Positions 9,032 to 19,175 of a DNA stretch of 64,000 nucleotides are shown here, piece by piece. Location: assembly GCA_018806915.1 (NCBI GenBank), contig JAGKQI010000088.1:1302001-1366000 (forward strand). The letters run 5' to 3'. The position numbers and the translations under genes were made by a program. The stretch comes from Phytophthora colocasiae. Lineage: Eukaryota; Oomycota; Peronosporomycetes; Peronosporales; Peronosporaceae. How positions within the stretch are numbered: the stretch's first letter is position 1; each line of letters begins with the position of its first letter. The notes under the pieces were generated by a model that saw only the letters and a list, made by a program, of their open reading frames with translations, ran no database searches and was not told the DNA's origin.

Positions 9032-9491
9032 TGTAACGGGGTTACACGTACAAGTGGTTGTACCACTTGTAACTCTAACAGTTAGGATAACTGTTAGAGG
9101 TTGGAAATGGGCCTCAGACCTTGGTGTGCTGTACACACCAATGGATACATGGGCGAACCACATTATTGGATGGTTCGTGTGCATTTGTGCATATTATTGG
9201 TAGAAAGTAACGGATTTCTACCAATCACTGAGCAGAGTTTCTGCCAACCACACGTTGGCAGACCCTTTAGAAATAGATAACAAACAGTTTTAGGAGGTCC
9301 ATAATTGGCTTATGCCAAATTCAATAACAGTTCTCATTTTACGGTATTTTGCAGTTTAATTTAGTTATATTTGATTTAATTATACTTATTTAAATAAGTA
9401 TACTTAAATTAAGTCTATTCTAATTGCACGCTTCCTCATACACGTAAGCGCACGTGTACGCCATCTAATAGGTCTAGGTAGACCCATTACA
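9032..9491 (+). repeat. 3' LTR (460 bp)
   Basis: Same length and ends as the 5' LTR, with about four substitutions between them. It is followed directly by CGACA, the right copy of the target duplication. Confidence 0.93.
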
Positions 9492-9496
9492 CGACA
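9492..9496. repeat. Target site duplication, right copy (CGACA)
   Basis: Exact match to 355-359. Confidence 0.9.
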
Positions 9497-11565
9497 TCTG
9501 TGGAAGATTGTGGATAAACCTTCGCCTGACTGTAAAGGGGCCCAAAAGACCAGAAGTGTACTTCAGAGTGTGCACGACTCTGAAGGTCAACTACACTCTG
9601 TCTGGTCACCGGACTTTCCCCGACGATGAGTGCCTAAGTTCTGGCGGAAAGTCTCTCAGAAGAACGTATCTCTGAGAGACCTCATCCCGTTACCGTCCAG
9701 CGCGACGATGGATGGTTCAAGGATTCACATATTTACCCGTAGAGACCAAGTATCGCGCGCCGGACGCCGCGCACCCGCGCAACCCTCAAGATCTTCATGT
9801 ACGTTGTAGCATTGGTGCTCCGTACTCTGGTTTCGTACTCAAGACTCTGGTATCTCTAACTCTGAGTGACTAAGACTCTGAAAAGCAAGTGACATCAGAC
9901 TCTGAAAACCAGGATACCAGATTCTGAAACCACCGAAGATCCAAGACCATACTGAAACCAAGTGAACCCAAGTTCAAGTCACGCATTCAAGTGATTACTG
10001 ACCTGCACATCCCCCGTAATGACGTCTCTACCTGTCAACCCATCGAGATCGGCTGCACAGACTGCATACTGAGACCGAGTCAAAGTACCAGATGTATACA
10101 AAGACCAAGAGTACCTGAGATATGAAGACTGACTGCATAAAGGACGCAAAAGACGACAAGAAGGATAGAGTTACCAGAGATATATGATAGTTATGAGGAA
10201 GATAAACGATAAACAGAGTTCAATTTGCCGTGTAACCCAGAAGTCGTTGTATTTCTATCTGCATGGCCACGCCAAGGTAGTTGCCGTGTGATCTCTCGCC
10301 TATCCAATCCCCTTAGGTGGAGATCAGGTAACGTAGAGACCTGAAAGGACCCGCCTATTCCATATCCTAGTTGGGTCGTTTGTTTTGTCTCTAGCGGTAG
10401 CCCATTTCATATTGCTCGTTTGGACAGGCCCTGGAAACTAGACAGTCGTTTTCAGAGTGCAAGGTAGACTGTTACATATAGCCGATTGTATTGGTTTATA
10501 TTTTCCCTCTATACTAGAGGGTGGTGCGCGAACGTAAAGGGATACCAGACAGACCAGGTGTCTGGTAGTAAGTCCCTAGTTGACCTGGAGTGTTAGCCCA
10601 CCGTTCAAGGGCCTAGAAAGAATAAGAACGGCTGTATATATTTGTATATTTCCGAACTCTGTGTATTGGTTGTTTATCTCTGAAAGTCAGGTATTTCGGT
10701 TCTGGATTTGTGATATTCAGACACTGATTCCAGACTTTCTCTGGTATATTAACCTCTTTTCGATCGCCGACTTCCTGGAAACCATCTTGGTTCCCAGAGA
10801 TTCCGACTCCCGAACGCTCCTGGAAGGATTTCCTGAATACCGACACCAGACTCCAAGGGAACCCCAACTTCTCTTCACAACACATTCTCAGACTCCGGCG
10901 AGGGTCATATTTCTGAAGACAACGAACCCACGAGGATACCGCAAGGTACCACACGCCAACCTACCGTTGTACGGCTCTGAAAACCCCTTTTCAGTAGTCG
11001 TATAACTAGGGTTCACTATACGCCCCCTGCTCCGCGACCAAAGTTTCACCGACTTCGCGACAGTTAGAAACGACTCAGCGTCTCTCGCAGCACTCGATTA
11101 CGATGCTTGCGCCTGTGTAGCTTGCCTCGCATCCTCCCTGCCGCCAGCCATAGATCTACCTCGTAGGTTTTCCACTCGCACGGGGTGGAGCCACACCAGC
11201 AGCAGAACTCGTCTCGTACGGGTTCCATGAGACCTTCGTTACACACAGGGATGAATGGGGATTTCCCCAATAAGATTGTAGAGGTGGGGATGGGAGCTGA
11301 TGACGACACTGATTCGATAAAAATTGAAATGACTCTCATGTGATAGGCTGTGGTACAGGTCTGTGAGGACCCGTACAAATTTGCTGGTAGTTAAAGGGTT
11401 GTTTTGCGATACCTACTTATGGCGTGGTTCACATCATTGATTTAGGCTGACACTAAATATGGGTTACGTGGACCACATGGACTACGAAAGCAAGACAAGG
11501 AAAGAGGTCGAAGAAGGAAGCGGAAAAAGAAGCCCCATCTTCTCAAGCATTCACAAGCCGAAGCC
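9497..11565. other. No credible gene; probable old repeat sequence with hairpins
   Basis: No ORF here has coding character. The first 200 bases contain strong inverted repeats: a nested imperfect hairpin at 9548-9607 (GACCAG with CTGGTC outside, CTTCAGAGT with ACTCTGAAG inside), a pair at 9611-9619/9647-9654, and 10-bp arms at 9651-9660/9671-9680. Later pieces repeat the theme (ACCAGAC with GTCTGGT near 10550, CCCTCT with AGAGGG near 10507). The segment 9840-9990 has recurring GACTCTG words. This looks like a remnant of another retroelement that received the insertion. A 141-codon ORF at 10580 is rich in rare-looking content and is not accepted. Confidence 0.45.
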
Positions 11566-12956
11566 ATGCAGGACGAGGAGTACGTGTTCGTGTTAACGCA
11601 GAAGCTGGGCGAATCAAGTGGCTGCCACAACTCTCTGGAACTGGCGGCCTCCCCCACTACGGGAGCGTCGGCCACCACGTCGTCCTCAGACGGGAGTGCG
11701 ACGTTTGGCGACTCGGACGTGGAAGGGGACGACTCGGACTCGGTGGAATTGGACCAGATTCCTGTGGCAATGCCGTTCCTGCCAGCGCTGGACGCCTCCA
11801 CGCAGATCACGATCCACGATGGCTACAGTGACGCCATTATGGACGCTCAACACGCGCTGGACTCGCGGCTGCTGGCATATTCTCAGTATCAGACAATGGT
11901 AACTCTGCAGCTTTTGGAGGGGAAGATGTACCAGGAGTGATAAGCTAATGGTTTCGTATAATGCAGGCACGACCGAAACAAGTTCTATTGACACCCAGGA
12001 AGCCCAAGACGGAGAGATTCATCATGACGGCCAGACCTGCAGTGGTGGATCGCCCTGTGACTGTGTGCATGGGCTGGCAGCGGGTGTCGAACATTGACTC
12101 GAGCAGTCGTGATCTGTTACGTGTACTGGAAGAGGACGGTGTCTCGTACGAGCCGCATGACACGGCCTACAGTGTCAAGTATTTGGCTCCTGTGCTGCCT
12201 TTCGGTGATTGCCTCTTCTTGTCCATGGAGCAACTGCTGCTGTACACGGAGGAGTGTGAGCCGTTGTCGCCCGAAGGGATCCGTGAAGTAGCCACAAAGT
12301 TCTTCCTCGCGCACTACACTTCGAGCTCGCCCGAGGAGCAACAGAAGATCGACAAGGCCATCCAGAATCTGTACTATCCGACGTTGAAAGGAGGCTGGGG
12401 TGTGAGTCCAGTGCAGACGCGACGCTTTGTGGCTCGTAGGAGTGACAAGAAGATGTTGCTGGATAAATGCGCCGAGCTCCAGAAGCGCGGATACTCGTGG
12501 GGGAAAGCGGCGGAAGCTGTGTACACAGATTACGCGCAACCCATCGTGGACGCGCATTCGTACTGCGACTACATGAAAGTGGGCCGCAGTGACAACACGC
12601 ACTTCCTCATTGGCCTGAACTACAGCAGCCGTGGCCTCATCTCGGTGGACAACGACCCGGACAATTCGCGTGTGGCGTGGGGAGACGACTTTGTGCTGGA
12701 GGCTCTGGCAACTGCATACCAGCGGGACATCTTCGTGGTATTGGTGGGGTGCGGCAAGATGTTTTTCCTCCCGCACCGACCGCGCGGTGAGGTCGGCTTG
12801 GAGCAGAGCACGATCTGCCACTCGAAGGGCCACGCACCGTGGTTCCTGCTTATGCGACTGACCGGCAGTGACCGTGGTGGAGACCACTACGAGCCGATGT
12901 TGTGCGAGCGGCTGCGGGGTGACGGATCTCCAGAGTTTGGCTCCATTGGAGACTAG
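11566..12956 (+). CDS. OTU-like cysteine protease (probable deubiquitinase)
   Basis: Two exons, 11566-11898 and 11967-12956, joined across a 68-bp phase-0 intron (GTAACT..ATGCAG), give 440 residues. The N-terminal 110 residues are acidic and low-complexity. The OTU fold follows: LPFGDCLFLSMEQLL with the catalytic Cys in the usual D-x-C-L-F setting near residue 200, WGDDFVLEALATAYQRDIFVV as the conserved OTU core helix-strand, and GGDHYEPM near the C-terminus carrying the catalytic His before an aromatic. OTU proteases remove ubiquitin from proteins in cytosol or nucleus. The motif is PFGDC, not the common GDGNC, so activity is likely but not certain. Confidence 0.7.
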
Positions 12957-13406
12957 TTTAGCAGGGGTCCCTTGCGTGTCCTTTGCTTCGGCTTTCATTT
13001 TTAATTTCACTACAAGTATGTTATCAACAACCGTGTAAACGTCAATGCTGTCGCATCCCAGGAATCTGTGAAGCAGATCTTCTTGAAGTGCAATACCCGC
13101 ACAAAGGATTCTCTCTCCAAGTTTACGAAGATAAGAAGCTGTTCCTGGGGGTATATCTGCGTTCTACTACTATAGCTAGTTATGGTTCTTTGCAGAAGAC
13201 AATTGAAGACAAGACGCGTGAACAACGGCGACACAAGTTCACGTTGCGCAGGCTGTAGCAGCCAAGGCCTTTTCATTTTCATCTCGGTACCCAATGACTT
13301 ACTAAGCAAAACAGACACATACGCTCACCTCGTCAAACAGGAGAGTGCCAATGCTGTAGATCGAAATCCGACCGCCGCCTGCGTCAATCAAAGGAGAAGC
13401 AGTAGC
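12957..13406. other. Intergenic, no gene seen
   Basis: The 450 bases between the OTU gene and the next gene (convergent) hold only overlapping short ORFs without recognisable content. Probably both 3' UTRs. Confidence 0.5.
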
Positions 13407-13903
13407 TTAGTTGCCGATGGTCTCCAGGCTCTTCTCCCACTTGTCGAGGTTGCCCGGCAGCTTCGACCACTCGTCAAACTCGTCGTCAAACAGCGAAGGG
13501 ATGGAAGTCGAAGTCGAGCTCGAGCTGGATGCTGCTCAATACAAACAACATTAGTATCAATTCTCTCCAAAAGACAGTCAAAATAAAAATATTAACGTAC
13601 GGATGACAATCTCCTCCTCTTTCTTCTTCGAGGGCTTAAGCTTGAACAGCATGATCAGCGTCGTGTAAGCGCCCAGGGTAGCCAGCACAATCTGCAGTCA
13701 AAAACACATAAATAAAAGCGTCAACTACTGTAATAGCTCCGGGATTTTTCATATTGACGTACGTGGTAGTCCTCCGGCAGGTAGTGGCGGACCTTGGCCT
13801 CCAGGCTTCCCTCGGGAGGGGCAGGGCCGTGGCTCATCAGACGCGACTGCGCGGGGGTACGACGACCAGCAGCGGTCGCCACTTTCTTCACGAGGCTCAG
13901 CAT
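13407..13903 (-). CDS. Small single-pass protein resembling ATP synthase subunit DAPIT/k
   Basis: Three exons on the minus strand, 13903-13763, 13691-13601 and 13531-13407, all with GT..AG borders and consistent phases (0 and 1), give 118 residues. The N-terminus (MLSLVKKVATAAGRRTPAQS) looks like a mitochondrial presequence. Then come HYLPEDYHIVLATLGAYTTL and IMLFKLKPSKKK, which resemble the single membrane helix and basic end of animal DAPIT/USMG5 (xVLATYGSxxLIxLYFKLR). An acidic tail ends SLFDDEFDEWSKLPGN. In animals this subunit sits at the ATP synthase dimer interface in the inner membrane. The resemblance covers about 25 residues only, so the assignment is tentative. Confidence 0.5.
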
Positions 13904-14107
13904 CTTCTTGTCTTGGAGATTTTCCTTGGGCTTTAGCGACTGCAGAGGGGGCAACAGAGCCAAAAACGAGAGGCGGGGACGCTGCTTTCATTTGATTGGG
14001 GGAAAAGAAGTCACATTGGATTGGTCAAAATAACTTTCATTAAAATTATTAGGGAAAATATTTTCCTCATTTTTAACTTAGCCTACCTATGGACTATGGG
14101 CCGCTCG

Positions 14108-16638
14108 CTACGTGCTGTCGACTGCGATGGGGACAGCTTCTTCTGCTTCGATCGGACACACTTCGGGCTTGGACGGCGACGGCGGCTGGTTGCGGTTGAT
14201 CTCGTCCTGCCAGTGCGTTAAATTGGCGTCCAGTTGCGCCATACAGTGGCCCAGACGCGCGCTGGGAAGATGACTTAACGACAGGAAAAGCGGGCGTACA
14301 ATACCAATGATGAACCCCGCCTGCATTTTCTCCAGTGGAATGGGCTGCTCTCGGTCGTAGCCGATGCTTACAGGCAGTAGAAGTTCGCGCTCCTTGTCGC
14401 CCTGCTGGTAGAACTCCTGTGTGATGCGCTCGGCCCAGATGAGGTAGACGTGCAGTGGTTTGGTCGGATTGGAGACGTCCGCAGCGTGAAGCGCCATCTG
14501 CAAGACGAGGCGGTCGTCTTCCGGGTCGGCGGATTTCCATCCTTCTTCTGTTGCTCTGCAGTGGCACAAATGCATTGTCAAGCTCCAAAACATGAACAGC
14601 TACTGATGGACAGTAACGTACCTCCTCACGAGGTTTTCCAGTTTGCCCAAGTACGCGGAATGTACGCTGTTGTCCGTGGCTAAGACCATATCAGTGATCA
14701 AATTGCGGACCTGTGGGAAGGCAATCCAAGTTTCAGGGTCATTAGGCTGATGTTGCTACGCTGCTGCCCGTTTCGTCTCACCTCATGTTGTTCAACCTTC
14801 GTCAGCCCCTGGAGGATATTACATGCCGGGTCCTTCATCAATTGGAAGGCCAATGCGCAGTGCATGTGCTCTAGGGGAGAGCGGTATACGTATTGTACGG
14901 CCAAGTCATCATTGATTGTGATGTGGAAATTGTTGCTGTAGCTTGTGTGACCCTGGACAAGTACCAAGTACACAAATGAGGCTCTACACTTGAATGAACA
15001 AAGCACGATGAACCGCACTTACGACATCGTGTATAAGGGCCGCAAGAAGTGCTGTGCACTTGATTCGTTCAGTGAACAAGCTCCCCAGATTCCCAGTTGA
15101 CAGGAAGTGGTGCAGAGTCTGCGTAACGTCTGCTGCGTGCTCAGCTGCAATCAAAAGACAACGCGCAAAACAAAGGAATGGATACAGGTCAGCACAGTAT
15201 CGCTGGCTTCTTCATCAACAACATTACCATTGTGGTACGGATGAGCGTGATATTTGCGCTGAACCCTGAAGAAGCAACAAGAAGAGAAAAGATAAGCATT
15301 TCTACTGCAGCAACCTCAGCAGTCTTCAATCTAGGAAACGTACTCCCGCAGCAACGATTGAACGCGGAGTTTGGTCGTACGGAAGTGGCAGCAAAGTTCA
15401 TACTGCTCCAGTAGTGCATTTCCGACGATACACAAAGTCTGACCTGGAACTGCCGCCGCAATCTGGTGGAATCAAGAGAATCGTTCAAATATCAGTTCGC
15501 AGGGATTGTACCAGACAAATACTGATCGAGAGCAGCATCGTACCGCGAATACGTCAAAGTTCCAGGTGTCGATGTTGGCGATTTCCTTCTGCACCGCCAA
15601 TACAATGGTAGGATTCGTGACCTCCGGGCAAACCTCAATGGAGAACCGACGGCGTTCCTCCTCCTTTTGTTTCATGATCCGCGCCACTGCTTCACCCCAT
15701 CGACGAGCAGCGGTTCCTTTGTCGCTGCCCATACTATTGCTGCGCTTCCAACCGGCGCTGCGATCCGACTGGTACATTGCCAATAGACAGCGACGTAACA
15801 TACTCGTCCGTCGCAGAGCTGTCCGGAAGGTCTTGGCACTCTCCGACTCGTGCAGGAAGTTCTGGATGAAGAAGTTCTGCATACTCTCGTCAAACACATT
15901 CGAGTGTGTGTCGAACAGCTTCTGCATCGTGTTCTCAACACTCCGTTCGTCCCAAGTCGAAGTCACAGTCTCAAGAGCGCGAGAAAACCCGTGCAAGATC
16001 TGGTCAAGCTCCTCTCGTTGAACTGCCGCCTCTCCCCGTTCACTATCACATGCATGCTGCTGGAGCCTACGCAGCAGAGCTACTGCGTACATGATGGACT
16101 CGTCACTGGTGTGGTCACTTGAAGTCTCCAAGACGCTCGTTGCGCGTCTCGGTGGTGTTGGTCTCCTGCTACTTGGAGCTGTCGACGGTTTGCTGCGGTT
16201 TTCCTTCTCGTTCTCCTCGTTCTCCTCGTTCTCTTCAACCTGTTCAACGCCTTCAATTTCGACGTCGTTTTCATTTCCAACTGCCTTCTCGGTTTCGACC
16301 ACCGAGGTGCCAACAAGTCGCGGAGAAGACTGCGATATCCTCAGCTTGGACACTTGCAGTGGTGCCATTCGCGATTGAAGTGTAGTAGCCAGGATGATCG
16401 GCCCTGTCGGTGGCTCTTTGCGCAGCTCGGACGCGTCAAGGTGCGAGGAAAGCGGCAATGGCAACGTTGACATGCTGGCAGAAAGGACGGTGGCGTCACC
16501 TCCGCTAGTCGCCACGGCTGCACTGGAGGCCGTTGCCTCGCCCGAGTTGGTCGCGTTCGAAGTCATGGAGCGTCGGGCAAGTGCGGCCATCGAGTGCAGC
16601 AGCATCCGGCGCTTATGCTCCTTGGCTTCGACCCCCAT
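14108..16638 (-). CDS. 3',5'-cyclic nucleotide phosphodiesterase
   Basis: Seven exons can be traced on the minus strand. The first (16638-15544) encodes a long low-complexity N-terminus with a Glu/Asn-rich run and a helical segment ending IDTWNFDVFA. The rest is the class I PDE domain: HAHPYHN then AEHAADVTQTLHHFL, LLAALIHDVGHTSYSN (the HDxxHxxxxN metal-binding signature, split by an intron after HDV), LEHMHCALAFQLM, LITDMVLATD and LQMALHAADVSNPTKP with the second metal Asp, and the C-terminal EFYQQGDKE and GFIIGIVRPLF. It hydrolyses cAMP and/or cGMP in signalling. No membrane helices, GAF or PAS domains were noticed. The start is the first ATG of the long first exon; an upstream exon is possible. 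Confidence 0.85.
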
Positions 16639-17395
16639 CGGAGAGATCCAGGAGCTACAGCTCGTGTATTCTTGGGCTGCCAAACGACCCGTCGGCCCGC
16701 GTTCGTTTCCTGGGCTCGAGCTGCTTGTTGTCGTCGTTCCGTTCTCCGGTTTTCCTAGTGTTAGAAGGCGTTAAGATTCTACTCGTCCCCAGACCCTCCT
16801 CCCCCCCTGCTTCAGCGCTGGCGACGGCCAGACGCGCGTTCTGATTATTTGCCTATTTATAAATGTTCATGAAGATGAAGGTGAGGCTCTAACTAACTGC
16901 TCCAGCTTTGGAAAGCTCTGGCCATAGAGACCCAAGTGACTTCTATTCTGCTTGATAGAAGGCTTCGCTCGAGCTGAAACGGCAGGCGTTGGGTCCATTG
17001 GCGCTGCTTTAATAGTACTGAGTATCTTTAGGCTTGGAAGCTGTCCAAGTTGAAGTTGTTCCTGCATTTCGCCACTACATAGTATCTCCAAACTCAAACA
17101 AACCCCAATACACCAATGCACATACACGGAGAAAACTGGAAGACGCGCCACGACGCGCTGAGACTTGAAGCAGTGATTTGGCGATCCTTTATTTTCGAAT
17201 AATGAAGCGACGGAGACCAGAGCCAACGAGCAACGTACACTGCTGCTCCCTCAGTACAGCTCAATAGCCAAACGCGAGAACAGTCGGCAGGTGGACATCA
17301 CGCCACCGTCGAGCGTATCCGTGCCCTATCCGACCCACTGACAAGTCGGCGTCCCTCATCTCCGCAATCCTGGAACTGTGTCGGTTTCTCGGTTC
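16639..17395. other. Intergenic, no accepted gene
   Basis: About 750 bases upstream of the phosphodiesterase and downstream of eL36. A 119-codon minus-strand ORF at 16867-17226 lacks recognisable motifs. I see pyrimidine-rich runs near 16790-16810 that could belong to the phosphodiesterase promoter, but no defined element. Confidence 0.4.
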
Positions 17396-17975
17396 TTAAG
17401 CGTGGTGAGCGGCCTTAGCACGGAGAGCGGCGTAGTACGCCTTCATCTCCTCGCGCTTCTGCAGGGCGCGACGGTGCGTTCCGAGCTGTATCGTTGGAAT
17501 TTTTAACAAAAAAGATCGTTAGCATTTTAGCATAGCTCCCCCAAAAGTCCATATAGCTGCTGCTTTCACTGAATACGTACGCGCTTCTTGGAGAACTTGT
17601 AGATACGCTTCTCAGCCGACGAGCCGCCGCTCTTGATCATATCAAGGATGCGCTTCTCGTACGGCATCAGGCCGACCACCTCGCGCACGATCTCACGCAC
17701 GAGTTTGGTCTTCTTACCGGCGCGCTGCGCACATCAACGATCATACAAAAAAGCCCGTTAGCTTCCGTTTCTTTTCTCTCCTGAATTTCCGCCTGCTGCC
17801 TGTTTTGCTGTCCGGCTGCAGTGCACTGCGTCCATTTCGCTGCTGCTTTTTCTACTGAATAATAGTATGTTTTTGGTGCACTTACTCCCTTGCGGGAAGC
17901 GGGGCGAGGAGCCACCTGCTTCTTGTTGACAGGGAAACCCTTGTTCAGGCCCACGGCGATTCCAGTGGAGGACAT
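17396..17975 (-). CDS. RPL36: 60S ribosomal protein eL36
   Basis: Three exons, 17975-17886, 17724-17581 and 17485-17396, give 107 residues, the normal length for eL36. MSSTGIAVGLNKGFPVNK opens exon 1; exon 2 has the family core KTKLVREIVREVVGLMPYEK and exon 3 ends with RALQKREEMKAYYAALRAK. Both introns are phase 0 (donors GTAAGT and GTACGT). The protein is highly basic, as expected for a cytosolic large-subunit component. The introns are 161 and 95 bases. Confidence 0.95.
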
Positions 17976-19175
17976 TGGTGATGTTTTTTTGCTTCCGAAA
18001 GACTTAAAGAACCGAACTAAGTGCCGCCTTGGGCGCTTCCGGCTTGCAACCATCCGCTGGGCCATTGGTTGGTCGGAGAGCAGAACTCCGGGTAAGTGCG
18101 ATCCTCACGGTTCTGTTGACCGGTCCGGACCGTGCTGAACCGTGGTTAGGTATGGTTATCCGGATAAATGGTGTACGATACATACTTATGTTTGATACGT
18201 ACTTAAGTACCTGCCTACCTGCTGGGTAAAGGTATTCTTGTTAGATATCTGCGAGACGAAGGTGTGTGAGGTGAGGAACTAAGTTTCAATAATGGGAAGC
18301 ATTTCTTGCATGATGAGGGAAACCTAAGAGGTCTCCATCCAACATTTTCAGCACTGCCTCGGAGTATTGCCACAACTGAGGGATCAACACTTTGTACATT
18401 AAGGTGTGGCCCAACGATCATCTCGTTCATCGCGTTCAGAGAACTGCACTTTAGAGTCAAGGTTTTGCCCGTCAAGACACAGAAGTCCTTGCTTGCTTCG
18501 TAGATGTAACCTTTATCATCTATGATATCGATGGTGGATAAGTGTCAATCTGCTCAAAAGCTGACAACAACCAGTAGTTGATAATGTCCAGCATGTTGCA
18601 AGAACTCCAAGTTTGCACTCGCCACCTTCATAGCGCCATCCAGATTTGTAGCTCCGTGTCTTTGAAAACGTTAAAAACCTCAAACCGGTGGTGCTGGCAT
18701 CTTGAAGTGCCCGCTGACCTCCATCCAGCGTCGATAGGTCTTGCTGCCAGCTACATGTACTTCGACGCAGCTACGCAGCACCTTGCATGTCCTTCTAGAG
18801 CTGCAGAGCTAAGCTTACCCCCTTCCTACAGGCAGCAGCACCTGCACAGCACTCTGGAGCGCAGTCCGACGCTGGTGACAGCCACAGCTTTCTCGGTGGC
18901 CGGGCAAAAACTGGGCAAAACGAGCATTGCACAGCGCTCGGAGCAGTCTGACGCAACAGTCGAACTCATCGAATGACATCACGGTCGTGCCGCTCCTGAC
19001 GACGCTGTATGGGACTGAGAGAACGAGGGGCCTGCAGGCCACTCACCGCCGGACTTGCGCGTCTTTTCCTCCAGCCTCGGCTTGCTCCAGCTCGCTTTGC
19101 ACCCTCGACTTCCACGTGCGGCCATTTGCAGATTCCCCGCCTGTAAACCACCAAGTCTTCGTCACCTCTTCGACC
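17976..19175. other. Long upstream region of the desaturase; no clear gene, one degraded ORF
   Basis: Twelve hundred bases between divergent eL36 and FAD2. On the minus strand, about 18545-18240, a frame reads DKGYIYEASKDFCVLTGKTL and continues for about 80 residues without an ATG at a sensible place; it may be a relic of a transposon or gene, family unknown. The plus-strand frame of FAD2 happens to be open back to 18927, but that extension has no family likeness and is treated as 5' UTR. FAD2 regulatory DNA is presumably here; no defined site recognised. Confidence 0.4.

Larger units (their letters stand above)
360..9491 (+). mobile_element. Ty3/gypsy-type LTR retrotransposon, structurally complete but coding-defective
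   Basis: Two 460-bp direct repeats (360-819 and 9032-9491) bound 8.2 kb of internal sequence. Both begin TGTAA and end TTACA. The order gag, protease, RT, RNase H, integrase identifies a Ty3/gypsy (Metaviridae-type) element. The LTRs differ at about four of 460 positions and the 5-bp target duplication CGACA is perfect, so insertion was recent. Sense coding is nevertheless broken: gag is interrupted by a hAT fragment, and pol has in-frame stops near 3115, 5321, 6469 and 7178, frame changes near 3300-3430, 5260 and 6427, and an apparent internal deletion near 6525. An antisense ORF of 515 codons is intact. The whole element is packed with perfect short inverted repeats (see findings). Confidence 0.93.

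Noticed and set aside
10580..11005. 141-codon plus-strand ORF
   Set aside because: Aromatic-rich chance ORF in AT-rich repeat-like DNA; no motifs or codon bias.
12117..13010. 297-codon minus-strand ORF across the OTU gene
   Set aside because: Antisense shadow; the plus strand has catalytic motifs and a clean intron.
12983..13318. Two overlapping ORFs on opposite strands downstream of the OTU gene
   Set aside because: Short, Cys/Arg-rich or irregular, and located where two 3' UTRs converge.
16867..17226. 119-codon minus-strand ORF upstream of the phosphodiesterase
   Set aside because: No domain, no splice link to the phosphodiesterase, and it sits in its probable promoter.
18927..19175. In-frame N-terminal extension of FAD2 (83 codons)
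   Set aside because: Low-complexity Ser/Thr/Arg sequence unlike any desaturase; the ATG at 19176 gives the family length and N-terminus.
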